Source: Cerasicoccus arenae (GTDB lineage: Bacteria; Verrucomicrobiota; Verrucomicrobiia; Opitutales; Cerasicoccaceae). From it: 64,000 bases of DNA. Below, piece after piece: positions 44,134-53,268 of the stretch; the first letter of the stretch is position 1; every line of letters starts with the position of its first letter. The translations under genes and the position numbers were made by a program. The stretch spans positions 165,957 through 229,956 of the forward strand of contig NZ_BMXG01000003.1 in the NCBI RefSeq assembly GCF_014651635.1, read 5' to 3'. Under the pieces are notes generated by a model. It had not been told where the DNA came from, searched no databases, and saw only the letters and a program-made list of their open reading frames with translations.

Positions 44134-44705
44134 ACACCCAACAGCTCATAGCAAAACTCAAACAATACCCGCTGGCAGTTGGCTGCACTTTGGTCCTTGT
44201 GGTTATGTTGGTGCTCGGTTTCTTACGCAGTGATCGCTTGCCGGAACTGAATACGCAGTATGACGCGTTGCAGCAAGAGGCAGAAAAGATTAACTCCAAT
44301 AGCCAGAACGCCGTGGATTTGGCTGCCAACTTGGAAAAGCTGAATGCCTTGGTGAGCAATATTGAATCACGATTGATCGATACTGACGCCAATACCGACA
44401 ATTATCGTTACTTCCTCGGGATGGCTGAGCGGGCAGGCGTCAACTTGGTTGATCCCTCCACGGGCACGCGCAAGGGAGACCCCAACATGAAGGTCTATCC
44501 GATCGTCGAATTTAATCTATCCATTAGTGGTTCATTTGAGAATGTGTTGAAGTTTCTCTATGAGTTACGGACTGGTCGGCATATTATGCGGGTCGAATCT
44601 TTATCGATTATCCCCAAGGATTCTCCCAGTATGAAATACAACGTTCAGGCTTCCATCATAGTTAATGGTATCGCCGAAAAGGTTGAGGAGCCTAAGAAGA
44701 AATAG
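44130..44705 (+). CDS. PilO-like pilus assembly protein
   Basis: A 191-residue bitopic protein: short cytosolic N-terminus, one TM helix (about 14-30: LAVGCTLVLVVMLVLGFL), a coiled coil (about 35-75) and a ferredoxin-like periplasmic domain with VYPIVEFNLSISGSFENVLK (about 120-140), resembling PilO. Overlaps the PilN-like gene by four bases (ATGA), so the two are co-translated. Structurally, Amuc_1100 of Akkermansia belongs to the same PilN/PilO type; homology is suspected, not shown. Confidence 0.68.
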   Translation: MNTQQLIAKLKQYPLAVGCTLVLVVMLVLGFLRSDRLPELNTQYDALQQEAEKINSNSQNAVDLAANLEKLNALVSNIESRLIDTDANTDNYRYFLGMAERAGVNLVDPSTGTRKGDPNMKVYPIVEFNLSISGSFENVLKFLYELRTGRHIMRVESLSIIPKDSPSMKYNVQASIIVNGIAEKVEEPKKK

Positions 44706-44707
44706 CC

Positions 44708-45220
44708 ATGAAAGCATTTGTTAGCATTCTCACTTTCTTCCTCCTGACTTCGATTGTAGCAGAGGCGGCAGCTGACCGTGTGGTCGCGCGAACGAAGCGT
44801 ATTAATATGCTGAAAAATGCGCAGGAACAGATCGATATCTCCGACCCCGCGCTATTGGAAGAACTGCCTCAAGTTCGTTACCCATTTGAATTTGCGCCAG
44901 AAGCAGAAAAAGTTGTGGTCGTCCAGACCGAAACCGCCGCTCCTCCTCCCCCCAAGGAAATTACCAAAGATGAAGTCCTTGAACGAATCGCTCCCAGTCT
45001 TAATCCGTCTGGTATTATATTCAAAGAGGGCAAGGGAGTGTTGATTTTACCGAAGGGCCTCCTGCCAGACGGCAGCGCCATCAAAGTAAACTATGGCGGT
45101 AAGCCATATCTCATCAAGGTTACTGACGTTACCTCTGATTCATATACATTAAGGTTAGACGAAACCTCGCTCGTGCGCCAGTTTGATGCTGGCTCGGGAC
45201 GTGGGGTCACCCGTGATTAA
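44708..45220 (+). CDS. PilP-like periplasmic protein of the pilus operon
   Basis: The 170-residue product has a signal peptide (about 1-20: FVSILTFFLLTSIVAEAAA), a disordered Pro-rich segment (about 55-95, with PPPPKEITKDEVLERIAP) and a small C-terminal beta domain (LILPKGLLPDGSAIKVNYGG). Its place between PilO and the secretin suits PilP, the linker to the secretin, but sequence similarity is low. It may be a phylum-specific partner. Ends 49 bases before the secretin gene. Confidence 0.6.
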   Translation: MKAFVSILTFFLLTSIVAEAAADRVVARTKRINMLKNAQEQIDISDPALLEELPQVRYPFEFAPEAEKVVVVQTETAAPPPPKEITKDEVLERIAPSLNPSGIIFKEGKGVLILPKGLLPDGSAIKVNYGGKPYLIKVTDVTSDSYTLRLDETSLVRQFDAGSGRGVTRD

Positions 45221-45269
45221 CATCTCCCTCTCTTTCGCCACTGCCTGAACGTTAAACTCCTGATCGAAA

Positions 45270-47321
45270 ATGAAGCACTTGAACCTCTCGCTCCTCGCCC
45301 TGTTGGCTATGATTGCCAGTATTGCATTGACGTCTGCGGGCATCGCTCAAACCAGCGACACCGCTGCAGATGACCCGACAGTCGAGCCCTACGACAAGGA
45401 CGCCAGCGACCTGACAGGCACGGCGATTCCTTCTCCCAACACGAATCCGCCATACGCAGGCTCGACGCTCGAGGGGGAAACCCCGCCGTCGGAGACCTCT
45501 GCTCCTGCCACAAAGACGGGCCAGACTGCGCCAACGCCGCGCCCAAGTGGCGATGCGCCAAAGCCTTCGCCCACAACGGCCTATGCCCCGGATGATTCTG
45601 GCATGACCGTGCGCCCTGTCACCGTCACCGAGACGGTCATTGAACAAGTGGCTGACGGCTCCACTGCTAACGCAGAGACGGTAGAAATTCCTGCGATGGA
45701 AATAGACTTTAGCGGTGGCGGCACTGGCACGGTTGAGTTCCCGACTCAGAACGACGGCACGGAAGCTCTGATGGGTGCCGACGACACGATCTCAGTAGAC
45801 TTCCCCGACGAAGAAGTGCGGACGATCATTCGCAATGTTGCGGACTTGTATGACCTCAATGTGGTCATCCCCGACACCCTTCAGGGTAGAACTTCAATTA
45901 AGTTACGCAACGTCACTTGGCGCCAAGTGTTCGAAGTGGTCCTTGAGCCATTGCAGTACACCTACATCGAAGACCGGAACATCATTAAGATTAAAAGCAT
46001 GGAAGAGCTCATCACTGAGCAGACCGTCACACGGGTCTTCTTGATCAACTACGCGATCGCCGACACGCTCCAATCTTCACTGGCTCCTCTTATTGACTCC
46101 GCTAACGGGGGCCGCGTCCAAGTTGATAAGCGCACAAACGCCCTGCTGGTGACGGAACGTCCCTCACGGATGAATGACATTCAAGCGATTATTGAGCGCC
46201 TCGACCGACCAAATCCACAGGTGATGATCGAATCGAAGTTCATTGAAATCAATGACCAGGATCGTAGTGACAAAGGTGTTAATTGGGCGTCCTTGCAAGG
46301 CTACCAACTGACGGCTGGACCGTTCAATCGTGAGTATACGGCTGAATCCAGCCGCACTTCCGAAAACGGTAACACGTTCGACAACACACGTGAGCGTGGC
46401 ACAAGCACAACGGCCAATTCGTCTTCTCAGTTTGACATCCCCGGCGGTTTCTCCTCCAGCACCTCGAACACCTTGCAGAATATTGCCAACAACGGCTTCA
46501 ATTCAGCAGTCTTGGGTGACTTAAGCTGGCTCGATACGGTTACCCGCTCGGACACGGCGGTTTTCTCCGCTGACGCCTTCAACGTCATCTTGAGCTTCCT
46601 TGAAAGCAACACTGACGCAAAGCTGGTTAACAATCCGACTCTGGTCACCCTCGATGGTGAAGAAGCGAAGCTAGTGATCGGCGAGCAGTTTCCGATTCCA
46701 AGCTATACCTTCAACGACGAAACTGGTTCGTTCGAAGTGAGTGGTTTCGAATATAAGGATATCGGCACGATCCTTTCCGTTACGCCGAATGTGAATAGCG
46801 CTGGCTTTATCCGACTAAACGTCCGGCCTCAGCTGTCTCGCACGGACCGTGTAACGAGCTTCGGTGGTGCAGGTGGCGCAGAAATCCCAATCATTCAGAC
46901 CACGGAAACCCAGAGTAACGTGATCCTCAAGGATGGTTTCACACTGGCGATCGGTGGTTTGATCGAAGACTTGACCACGGATTCCGACACGAGCGTTCCT
47001 TACCTCAGCGAAATTCCACTCTTGGGTGAGCTGTTCCAGTCGTCCACGAAAGTCACGACGCGTCGCAATCTGGTTATTTTCATCACCGCGAAGACACTTA
47101 ATCCGGATGGCACAACCTACAAGGACATCATTGATCCCCGTGTGCTTTACCAGATGGGTATCCTCGAGAACGAAATCCCCGGCTACACACTGCCCGAGGA
47201 TCAAGCGCAAGCCTACCAAGACATCATGGACTTGCAGACAAGGTTCTCCAACGACAAAGCCCAACTTGATCTGCTTGAAAAGGTAAACACCCTGAACGGC
47301 CCGAAGGACGAAGAAGAATAA
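45270..47321 (+). CDS. Secretin (PilQ/GspD family outer-membrane channel)
   Basis: The 683-residue product has a signal peptide (about 1-27), a Pro/Thr/Ala-rich disordered stretch (30-120), an STN domain (about 175-240: SVDFPDEEVRTIIRNVADLY), an N1 domain (VFLINYAIADTLQSSL to AIIERLDRPNPQVMIESKFI), and the secretin core (about 430-625) with KLVNNPTLVTLDGEEAKLVI, GTILSVTPNV and VPYLSEIPLLGELFQ, the classical signature. It forms the outer-membrane pore for a pilus or secretion pathway. Last gene of the PilM-N-O-P-secretin set; no ATPase or prepilin peptidase is adjacent. An imperfect inverted repeat follows it. Confidence 0.95.
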   Translation: MKHLNLSLLALLAMIASIALTSAGIAQTSDTAADDPTVEPYDKDASDLTGTAIPSPNTNPPYAGSTLEGETPPSETSAPATKTGQTAPTPRPSGDAPKPSPTTAYAPDDSGMTVRPVTVTETVIEQVADGSTANAETVEIPAMEIDFSGGGTGTVEFPTQNDGTEALMGADDTISVDFPDEEVRTIIRNVADLYDLNVVIPDTLQGRTSIKLRNVTWRQVFEVVLEPLQYTYIEDRNIIKIKSMEELITEQTVTRVFLINYAIADTLQSSLAPLIDSANGGRVQVDKRTNALLVTERPSRMNDIQAIIERLDRPNPQVMIESKFIEINDQDRSDKGVNWASLQGYQLTAGPFNREYTAESSRTSENGNTFDNTRERGTSTTANSSSQFDIPGGFSSSTSNTLQNIANNGFNSAVLGDLSWLDTVTRSDTAVFSADAFNVILSFLESNTDAKLVNNPTLVTLDGEEAKLVIGEQFPIPSYTFNDETGSFEVSGFEYKDIGTILSVTPNVNSAGFIRLNVRPQLSRTDRVTSFGGAGGAEIPIIQTTETQSNVILKDGFTLAIGGLIEDLTTDSDTSVPYLSEIPLLGELFQSSTKVTTRRNLVIFITAKTLNPDGTTYKDIIDPRVLYQMGILENEIPGYTLPEDQAQAYQDIMDLQTRFSNDKAQLDLLEKVNTLNGPKDEEE

Positions 47322-47338
47322 GGGCCTATTCGGACAAT

Positions 47339-47426
47339 CAAACGGCAGCATTATGCAAATAACAGTGATTAAGGTATGCGACCAATAGCCCCCCAGCATT
47401 ACGCCTTTCTCACTGCTGCCCGTTTG
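47339..47426. repeat. Imperfect inverted repeat downstream of the secretin gene
   Basis: CAAACGGCAGCA (47339-47350) pairs with TGCTGCCCGTTTG (47414-47426), with one bulged C, about 63 bases apart. It lies between the secretin stop and the RCC1 protein gene and could act in termination or as a regulator of the large downstream gene. No T tract follows. Confidence 0.45.
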
Positions 47427-47474
47427 TGTTACTTCTTTCACCTCGTGGGGCGAGTTCACAATTAGGACCATGTC

Positions 47475-50400
47475 ATGAATTCTCCAAAACATACAGTTTT
47501 TAAGCTATCGCTATTTTCAACGCTGATAGGATCTTTTCTAATCGGTGTCGGCGGCTTGCATGCGGCGGGCACCTTATCGGCGGGCAATCAGTTTGGTGGA
47601 TCAGTCGACGCCGACGGGATCTTACGGACGTGGGGGCTGAATGATCAAGGCCAACTGGGTCGTGGAGTGAATACGACTCCACTTCCTGCACCGGAAAAGA
47701 TCGTTTCTGCTGCGGTGTTCTCTGGCGTTGAAGCTGGGCCAAACTTCATGTTTGGTATTACGACGGGCGAATCTGATAATCTCTTTTCTTGGGGCAATAA
47801 CAGTTTCGGGCAGCTTGGCATCAATTCCACTGTTAATAATAATACTCCGCAATCGGTTAATTTTCCAGGAACTCCCAAGATTTCAGATGTCGCTGCCGGC
47901 ACCGATCATGCCTTGGCTCTGGATGCGACGGGCCGACTGTATGCATGGGGAAATATCGCCAATGGCCAGCTGGGCCTTGGAGTGTTTCAAGATCCACAGC
48001 CAGAAAATGCTTCGGACACAATTGTTGAGACACCGTTGCAGGTTGGTAGCGCCAAATGGATCGACATCGCTGCGGGCGACCAGTTTAGCATTGCTGTTCG
48101 GGATGACAATACACTCTGGTTCTGGGGTGCGGGGGTACAGAGTCTTGGCTTTAGTGGAGATTACCTCTCACCAGTTCAGGTACCGGGAAGTTCATCTATT
48201 TCCTGGTCGAAGGTTGAAGCAGGCAATCAGCATGTTATCGCACTTACGCGCAAAGGCCACATTTACACTTGGGGTAACAACGATCTTGGTCAACTGGGTC
48301 TGGCAAATCAGACTCCCCGCACTTCGCCGACCAAAGTGGGAACTGCTTCAAACTGGGTTTCTATCTCGACCGGATCTTATCAATCTTACGCGATTAACAG
48401 TTTAGGCGAATTATACGGATGGGGCATGAACAGTAGTGAGCAGCTTGGTATTAATGTTATTTATACGCCTCCACAGCCCTACCCTACCAATTACTTCATC
48501 TTGTCGCCCTCACGTATTGGCGAGCCGGGCACATTTAGCGCTGTTGATGGTGGGCGTGATATACCAGCTTCGAGTGGCACTTTGCCGGATGGCACAGAAT
48601 TGATAGGCTTTACCGTGATGGGAGGCACATATGGCTCAGAAGGTATCTTTGCTGTTGGAGGTAACGTGTCAGGACAGCTCGGGACCGGCTCAACGTCATT
48701 TTCAACATCTTATATCCCCCAACGTACGGCTGCGGATGGTCTATCGGTTAGTATTACGGCACCAGAAGTTGATGAAGCAATCTTTGGTGTTAATGCCACG
48801 ATTACAGTGTCGATGACTGTGAGCAATAGCGGCTCAGTCCCGGTTACAGAGGATTACACGGTTGAACTGTATCTTTCGAATGATGATTCATTCAATGTGG
48901 ATGACGAGCAACTGCTGGCCTCGCTTGCGCGAACCGATACGCTGCCACTAGATACTCCTGATGAGGTGTCATTCACGAACGTGGTAATCCCAGATGCAGA
49001 GCCTGGTGAGTATTATTTGATCAGTCGCGTTTCGTTCCTTGGTGAGGACGTCATCAATGCTTCGGAGACCACTACTGGTTTCACAGCGATTACCATTACC
49101 CGACCGGATTTAACTCTGAGCAATTTGAACTTCGCTGATGGCACCGCAATTAACTTTGGAGAAAATTTTACCAACGTAAGCTTGGAACTTACGAATAGCA
49201 CGATTGGTATCGTCCCAGATGGGAAGGAGATCACGATTGATGCTTATTTGGTGTCGAATCTGGAATTCGATCCCACGGAGAACGCCATACCCAGTGGTGC
49301 CCCTCAACTTATTCCTGATGGACAGAGAATATATTCTGAGGGCTTAAACGCATTTAATGCGGGCTCGGGTGCCACTCCGCCAGTTTCAGTTTCGTTAGAC
49401 TTTTCGGAGCTTAACACGCATATACCTGAGAACAGTCGGGAGTATTTCCTCATTGTCTTCGTGGTTAACAAGGGTGGAACGGTTGACGAAGAAAGTGGTG
49501 TTACCGAAAATAATTACATTTCTCAGCGGGTTCGGATAATATCTCCAGCCTCTGTTCCGCCCGCCATTGGATTTGGCAATATTGTCGGCGAGGCTGGGGC
49601 TTCCATTGGTCGAAGCGATGAATGGCGTTTTATTAGTGATACACTCGCCCTCAATGGCGATTCACTTCAGTCCCCCGTTTTGGCAGTTGAACAAACCCGC
49701 ACAATGTCAATGGAGGTTTACGGCCCCACCTTTATTTCCGCTCCTTGGCTGATTAACGCCGGGCCTAATGGCAAGGTGGAATATACTCTCAAGGCCGCTA
49801 ATACGAACGACATTCTCGAAGCTGTCACGCTAACTCCATACTCACAGGAATTGAATGGTTTTATGCCGAACTACCAGACGGTTGAGATCGTCATAGACGC
49901 TGATTCCGATCTTTATGAGCCAGGTGATTATCCTTATCCATGGACCATTACGTGGAAATACACTCAGGATGACATTGATCCGACAGGCTATGCACGGGTA
50001 GACCTAGAAGTACCGAATTTTGTCCCTGACGCGAATTCCTTTATCTTCCTTGGTGTTCCTGATGATTCGTCCCCCTTGGGCGATTCGAGCGTTGTTTCTA
50101 CTGATGGGACCTTGGCTGCTGGTGATTCCGCAGTCATGAATCTGGTTTATAACTTCACTGACAGCGCTTTAGTCACATTCTGGTGGCGAACAAACGGAGT
50201 TGCTCTGCAAGATACTTTAACGTTCTCGGTTGACGGCGTGGTTCGTACGCTTCCGACCTCCGAATACAATGTGTCGGCAAGTAGCGCAGTCATTAGCGGC
50301 AATACTGGATGGCAGCAAGTGGCCTTTATTATCAGTCCTGGGCCTCATACGCTTCGGTGGACCTTTAATAAGCGCAGCACCTCTGTATTGGCCAATGCTT

Positions 50401-52799
50401 TCATTGATGGTCTGCAGGTCCTTCAGCCATTGCCGGACACGAATATATTTAATCGGACGAATCCAGACCCCGCGCTAGTTCCAACATTCATTGATGTACC
50501 AGGAGATTGGGTTGTCATTGATGATTCGACTGCGCCAAATGATGCAGCAGTTGAAGTTACCGCTCTGAATCCGATCGATTCTGCTTCATTCTCATACAAT
50601 ACTGTAGCAACAGGGCCGACGGTAATTTACGCCCCATGGCAAATCAGTTCTATTGGAATCGATAATACTCTCAGCTATACGTTAACGGATGGCGATGGTG
50701 ACCCGATTTTCGCGCCCGATGGCACGACAGTCTTTACTGAAGAAATTTCGGGTAATACGAATGGCTACCTGCCAGTGAACATCGTCATCAATGCCGATTC
50801 ACCTCTCTATGGGCCTCCAGCAGTTGATCCTGGTGATCCTGATTACACTTATCCATGGACGATTACTTGGACATATACTCAAAATAGTCTGGATGTAGAC
50901 GCTTTTGCCCGTGTTGCACCGACTCCGTATAACTTTGATGCCATTCCAATCAGCAACGTTGATATGTCGATCGAGACAGTGGTGCTGACGACTGGCACTT
51001 ACATTCTGGATGATGCTAATGGGACTGGTCGTTTGCCGATTTCGGTTTCCGTCATGAACCGAGGGGCAGATTTCAACGTCGGCGATCCAAATAGCACAGC
51101 GGATACATTCATCGATCCGACGAATCTGTCAGTGCACTTATCGGTCGATCAGATCTATGGAAATAGTGATGACGTGAATCTGGGGAATTTCTCACAGGCA
51201 AATATCCTCAATAATGGCAATCAGCTCATTTTTGAATCTGAGCTTAATTTGCCATTCACCACGCCAGCGGGCAATTACTATGTCCTCCTACGTTTTGACG
51301 CCTCTGCTGAACAGGGTGAGTTTACTCTCGCTAACAATTCTAACACGACAGGGCCAGGATTTATCATTGTACGTGCGCCTAACTTGGTAATCCGGAATCA
51401 GGCAGGATTCTCCAGTACGTATCCTTACCGTCCAGAGCAGACTAGCTATATCGAATATGATATTACAAACACAGGCCTAGGAACGATTACGCAAGGTGAG
51501 CCATTTAGTGTTCGTGTGGTGCTCTACGCAATCGATAAAAATAGTGAGGATTTAATATCCGATACCGTGGTAAAAGAATACGCGCCAATTTCACATTCAT
51601 TATTTTTGCCTGAGGTAAGTGCTCAGTTTCCAGAGGGCGGCAAGTCGCATATTGTTCATCAGCTAGAATTACCTTCTGCGCGCGATATTCTTGTCGCCAT
51701 TGGGGCAGTCGAAGCCGGCAGTGCAGAAGATTCGAACGAAGTCTATCAAAACCTCAGCAAGATGGCTGATTCTCATTACTTCTTTAATATCTTCGTGGAT
51801 ATTAACGATGATATTTTGGAATCAAGTGAATCAAATCAATTCTTAACGTCGCGGCGGTTTAACATCGTTCCGGCTTACTTCACTGGGCTGGATTCCGAAA
51901 GTCAGACATTCATTTTGAATTTTGAAAATTATGGCATCTACAGTGGGCAACGGGCATTTAGCACCTATACGGTCGAATCTAACCTTGCCGATTCTAGCTC
52001 AGCTTTGATTCCGGGCTTTCCTAATATTACTTCGTTGTTGGCATATGCATTAGGTTTAGATCCGACTCCCGGTACCACCACATCTGGCCAGACAGTTGCT
52101 TCGACGCCGCCTCTGTATCGCCCGGATTATGAAAATGGACTCTTTGACTTCAATATTCCTCCGTTGGGCCAGAATGACTATCTGACCATGACGTTCGATT
52201 TCAATGTTCGTGCTTCAGATATCATAATTGAAGTTCAGGCTGGGGACGATTTGCTGAGTCTCGCGCCGATTGTTACGCTGACTCCTCCATACACGGATAT
52301 ATATGGGCCTCAAAGCCTCACGGGCTTTAATGGGCTGCTCTACAATCCGCGTGTAGTGGCGCTTGAGGGCAATGTGTCTGACGTTCAAAGCGTGTATACG
52401 GCACGTATCACCGTTCGAGATGTAGCCCCGTATACCGGTGTAAATAGTCGATTCATGAGGTTAGTCGTTACTCCTATTGCAGATGAACCACTTGCTCCCA
52501 CAAGTTTAGGAGTGGCATTGTCGAATGATGACTCCGGTGGTGTTGAACTCTTTTGGAACGGTGTGGCCTACGACGAGAGTGATCCAACTATCAACGGGGC
52601 TTTTCAAATTGAACGGAGCAATCGAGAATTCAGTGGATTTGATTTGATTGGCACGGTGCTGTTTACTGGTATCTCCGGGCAGGCTACATTCCTTGACAGC
52701 TCAGTCGAATCGGAGAGAGTTTATAGTTATAGGGTGCGAGCTGTATCAGCAGGAGGGGTGTCTGATTACTCCAATACGGCGACGATTACCGTACCCTAA
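47475..52799 (+). CDS. Giant secreted RCC1-propeller / CARDB-repeat surface protein
   Basis: A 1774-residue exported protein (signal about 1-31). Seven RCC1-type blades (about 45-430) are visible: TWGLNDQGQLG, SWGNNSFGQLG, AWGNIANGQLG, FWGAGVQSLG, TWGNNDLGQLG, GWGMNSSEQLG and VGGNVSGQLG, a complete seven-bladed propeller. Next come CARDB-like beta domains (about 430-700), two copies of an unnamed module ending in YPWTITWKYTQ and YPWTITWTYTQ flanking a jelly-roll-like segment (about 860-1020), further CARDB-like units (1160-1500), and a fibronectin III-like C-terminus (1680-1774). No PEP-CTERM signal or type 9 tag is seen. ATG 47475 has AGGA upstream. Placed directly after the secretin operon, it may be its cargo, which is inference. 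Confidence 0.88.
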   Translation: MNSPKHTVFKLSLFSTLIGSFLIGVGGLHAAGTLSAGNQFGGSVDADGILRTWGLNDQGQLGRGVNTTPLPAPEKIVSAAVFSGVEAGPNFMFGITTGESDNLFSWGNNSFGQLGINSTVNNNTPQSVNFPGTPKISDVAAGTDHALALDATGRLYAWGNIANGQLGLGVFQDPQPENASDTIVETPLQVGSAKWIDIAAGDQFSIAVRDDNTLWFWGAGVQSLGFSGDYLSPVQVPGSSSISWSKVEAGNQHVIALTRKGHIYTWGNNDLGQLGLANQTPRTSPTKVGTASNWVSISTGSYQSYAINSLGELYGWGMNSSEQLGINVIYTPPQPYPTNYFILSPSRIGEPGTFSAVDGGRDIPASSGTLPDGTELIGFTVMGGTYGSEGIFAVGGNVSGQLGTGSTSFSTSYIPQRTAADGLSVSITAPEVDEAIFGVNATITVSMTVSNSGSVPVTEDYTVELYLSNDDSFNVDDEQLLASLARTDTLPLDTPDEVSFTNVVIPDAEPGEYYLISRVSFLGEDVINASETTTGFTAITITRPDLTLSNLNFADGTAINFGENFTNVSLELTNSTIGIVPDGKEITIDAYLVSNLEFDPTENAIPSGAPQLIPDGQRIYSEGLNAFNAGSGATPPVSVSLDFSELNTHIPENSREYFLIVFVVNKGGTVDEESGVTENNYISQRVRIISPASVPPAIGFGNIVGEAGASIGRSDEWRFISDTLALNGDSLQSPVLAVEQTRTMSMEVYGPTFISAPWLINAGPNGKVEYTLKAANTNDILEAVTLTPYSQELNGFMPNYQTVEIVIDADSDLYEPGDYPYPWTITWKYTQDDIDPTGYARVDLEVPNFVPDANSFIFLGVPDDSSPLGDSSVVSTDGTLAAGDSAVMNLVYNFTDSALVTFWWRTNGVALQDTLTFSVDGVVRTLPTSEYNVSASSAVISGNTGWQQVAFIISPGPHTLRWTFNKRSTSVLANAFIDGLQVLQPLPDTNIFNRTNPDPALVPTFIDVPGDWVVIDDSTAPNDAAVEVTALNPIDSASFSYNTVATGPTVIYAPWQISSIGIDNTLSYTLTDGDGDPIFAPDGTTVFTEEISGNTNGYLPVNIVINADSPLYGPPAVDPGDPDYTYPWTITWTYTQNSLDVDAFARVAPTPYNFDAIPISNVDMSIETVVLTTGTYILDDANGTGRLPISVSVMNRGADFNVGDPNSTADTFIDPTNLSVHLSVDQIYGNSDDVNLGNFSQANILNNGNQLIFESELNLPFTTPAGNYYVLLRFDASAEQGEFTLANNSNTTGPGFIIVRAPNLVIRNQAGFSSTYPYRPEQTSYIEYDITNTGLGTITQGEPFSVRVVLYAIDKNSEDLISDTVVKEYAPISHSLFLPEVSAQFPEGGKSHIVHQLELPSARDILVAIGAVEAGSAEDSNEVYQNLSKMADSHYFFNIFVDINDDILESSESNQFLTSRRFNIVPAYFTGLDSESQTFILNFENYGIYSGQRAFSTYTVESNLADSSSALIPGFPNITSLLAYALGLDPTPGTTTSGQTVASTPPLYRPDYENGLFDFNIPPLGQNDYLTMTFDFNVRASDIIIEVQAGDDLLSLAPIVTLTPPYTDIYGPQSLTGFNGLLYNPRVVALEGNVSDVQSVYTARITVRDVAPYTGVNSRFMRLVVTPIADEPLAPTSLGVALSNDDSGGVELFWNGVAYDESDPTINGAFQIERSNREFSGFDLIGTVLFTGISGQATFLDSSVESERVYSYRVRAVSAGGVSDYSNTATITVP

Positions 52800-52811
52800 G
52801 TCTATACTTGT

Positions 52812-53189
52812 ATGATAAACTCCTTTCTCGATATGCGGGCCAAGCGCGGCCCTATTGGCTTCTTCATTGCCTTCATCGTCATCTCAGTTCTCTGGGTACT
52901 GGCGGTGGAGGGTATTGATATGGCTCTTCATGAAAATCACCACTTATCGGGGCTGATTATTTTCATGGGAATCATTATTTCCATTTTTGGGGTCAGCTTT
53001 TTGCTGACCCAAGCAATTCGCCGCCTCAACGACATGCGCTGGGGTGGCATGTATGTAATGTTGATCGCAATCCCGGGCTTAGCGATTACGCTGTTTGCCA
53101 TGGGGCAAGTTTCTACTGTTATGTGGGTCTTGGCTGGGATCGGTGCGTTGGTTCTTGCACCGTTATGCCTTGTTCCCGGCAAACAGTGA
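52812..53189 (+). CDS. DUF805-like small membrane protein
   Basis: A 125-residue protein with four hydrophobic helices. FLDMRAKRGPIGFFIAF at the start and the central RRLNDMRWGGMYVMLI match the DUF805 motifs (RLHDxgkSGWW-type). Starts 12 bases after the giant surface-protein stop, so may be co-transcribed. Function unknown. Confidence 0.75.
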   Translation: MINSFLDMRAKRGPIGFFIAFIVISVLWVLAVEGIDMALHENHHLSGLIIFMGIIISIFGVSFLLTQAIRRLNDMRWGGMYVMLIAIPGLAITLFAMGQVSTVMWVLAGIGALVLAPLCLVPGKQ

Positions 53190-53268
53190 TTATACCGTCC
53201 GCTCAGAAAACGAGTGTTGCAGTGCCTCTTAGGTATGCGTAGTTACAGTTGAATTATCTACTGTTACT

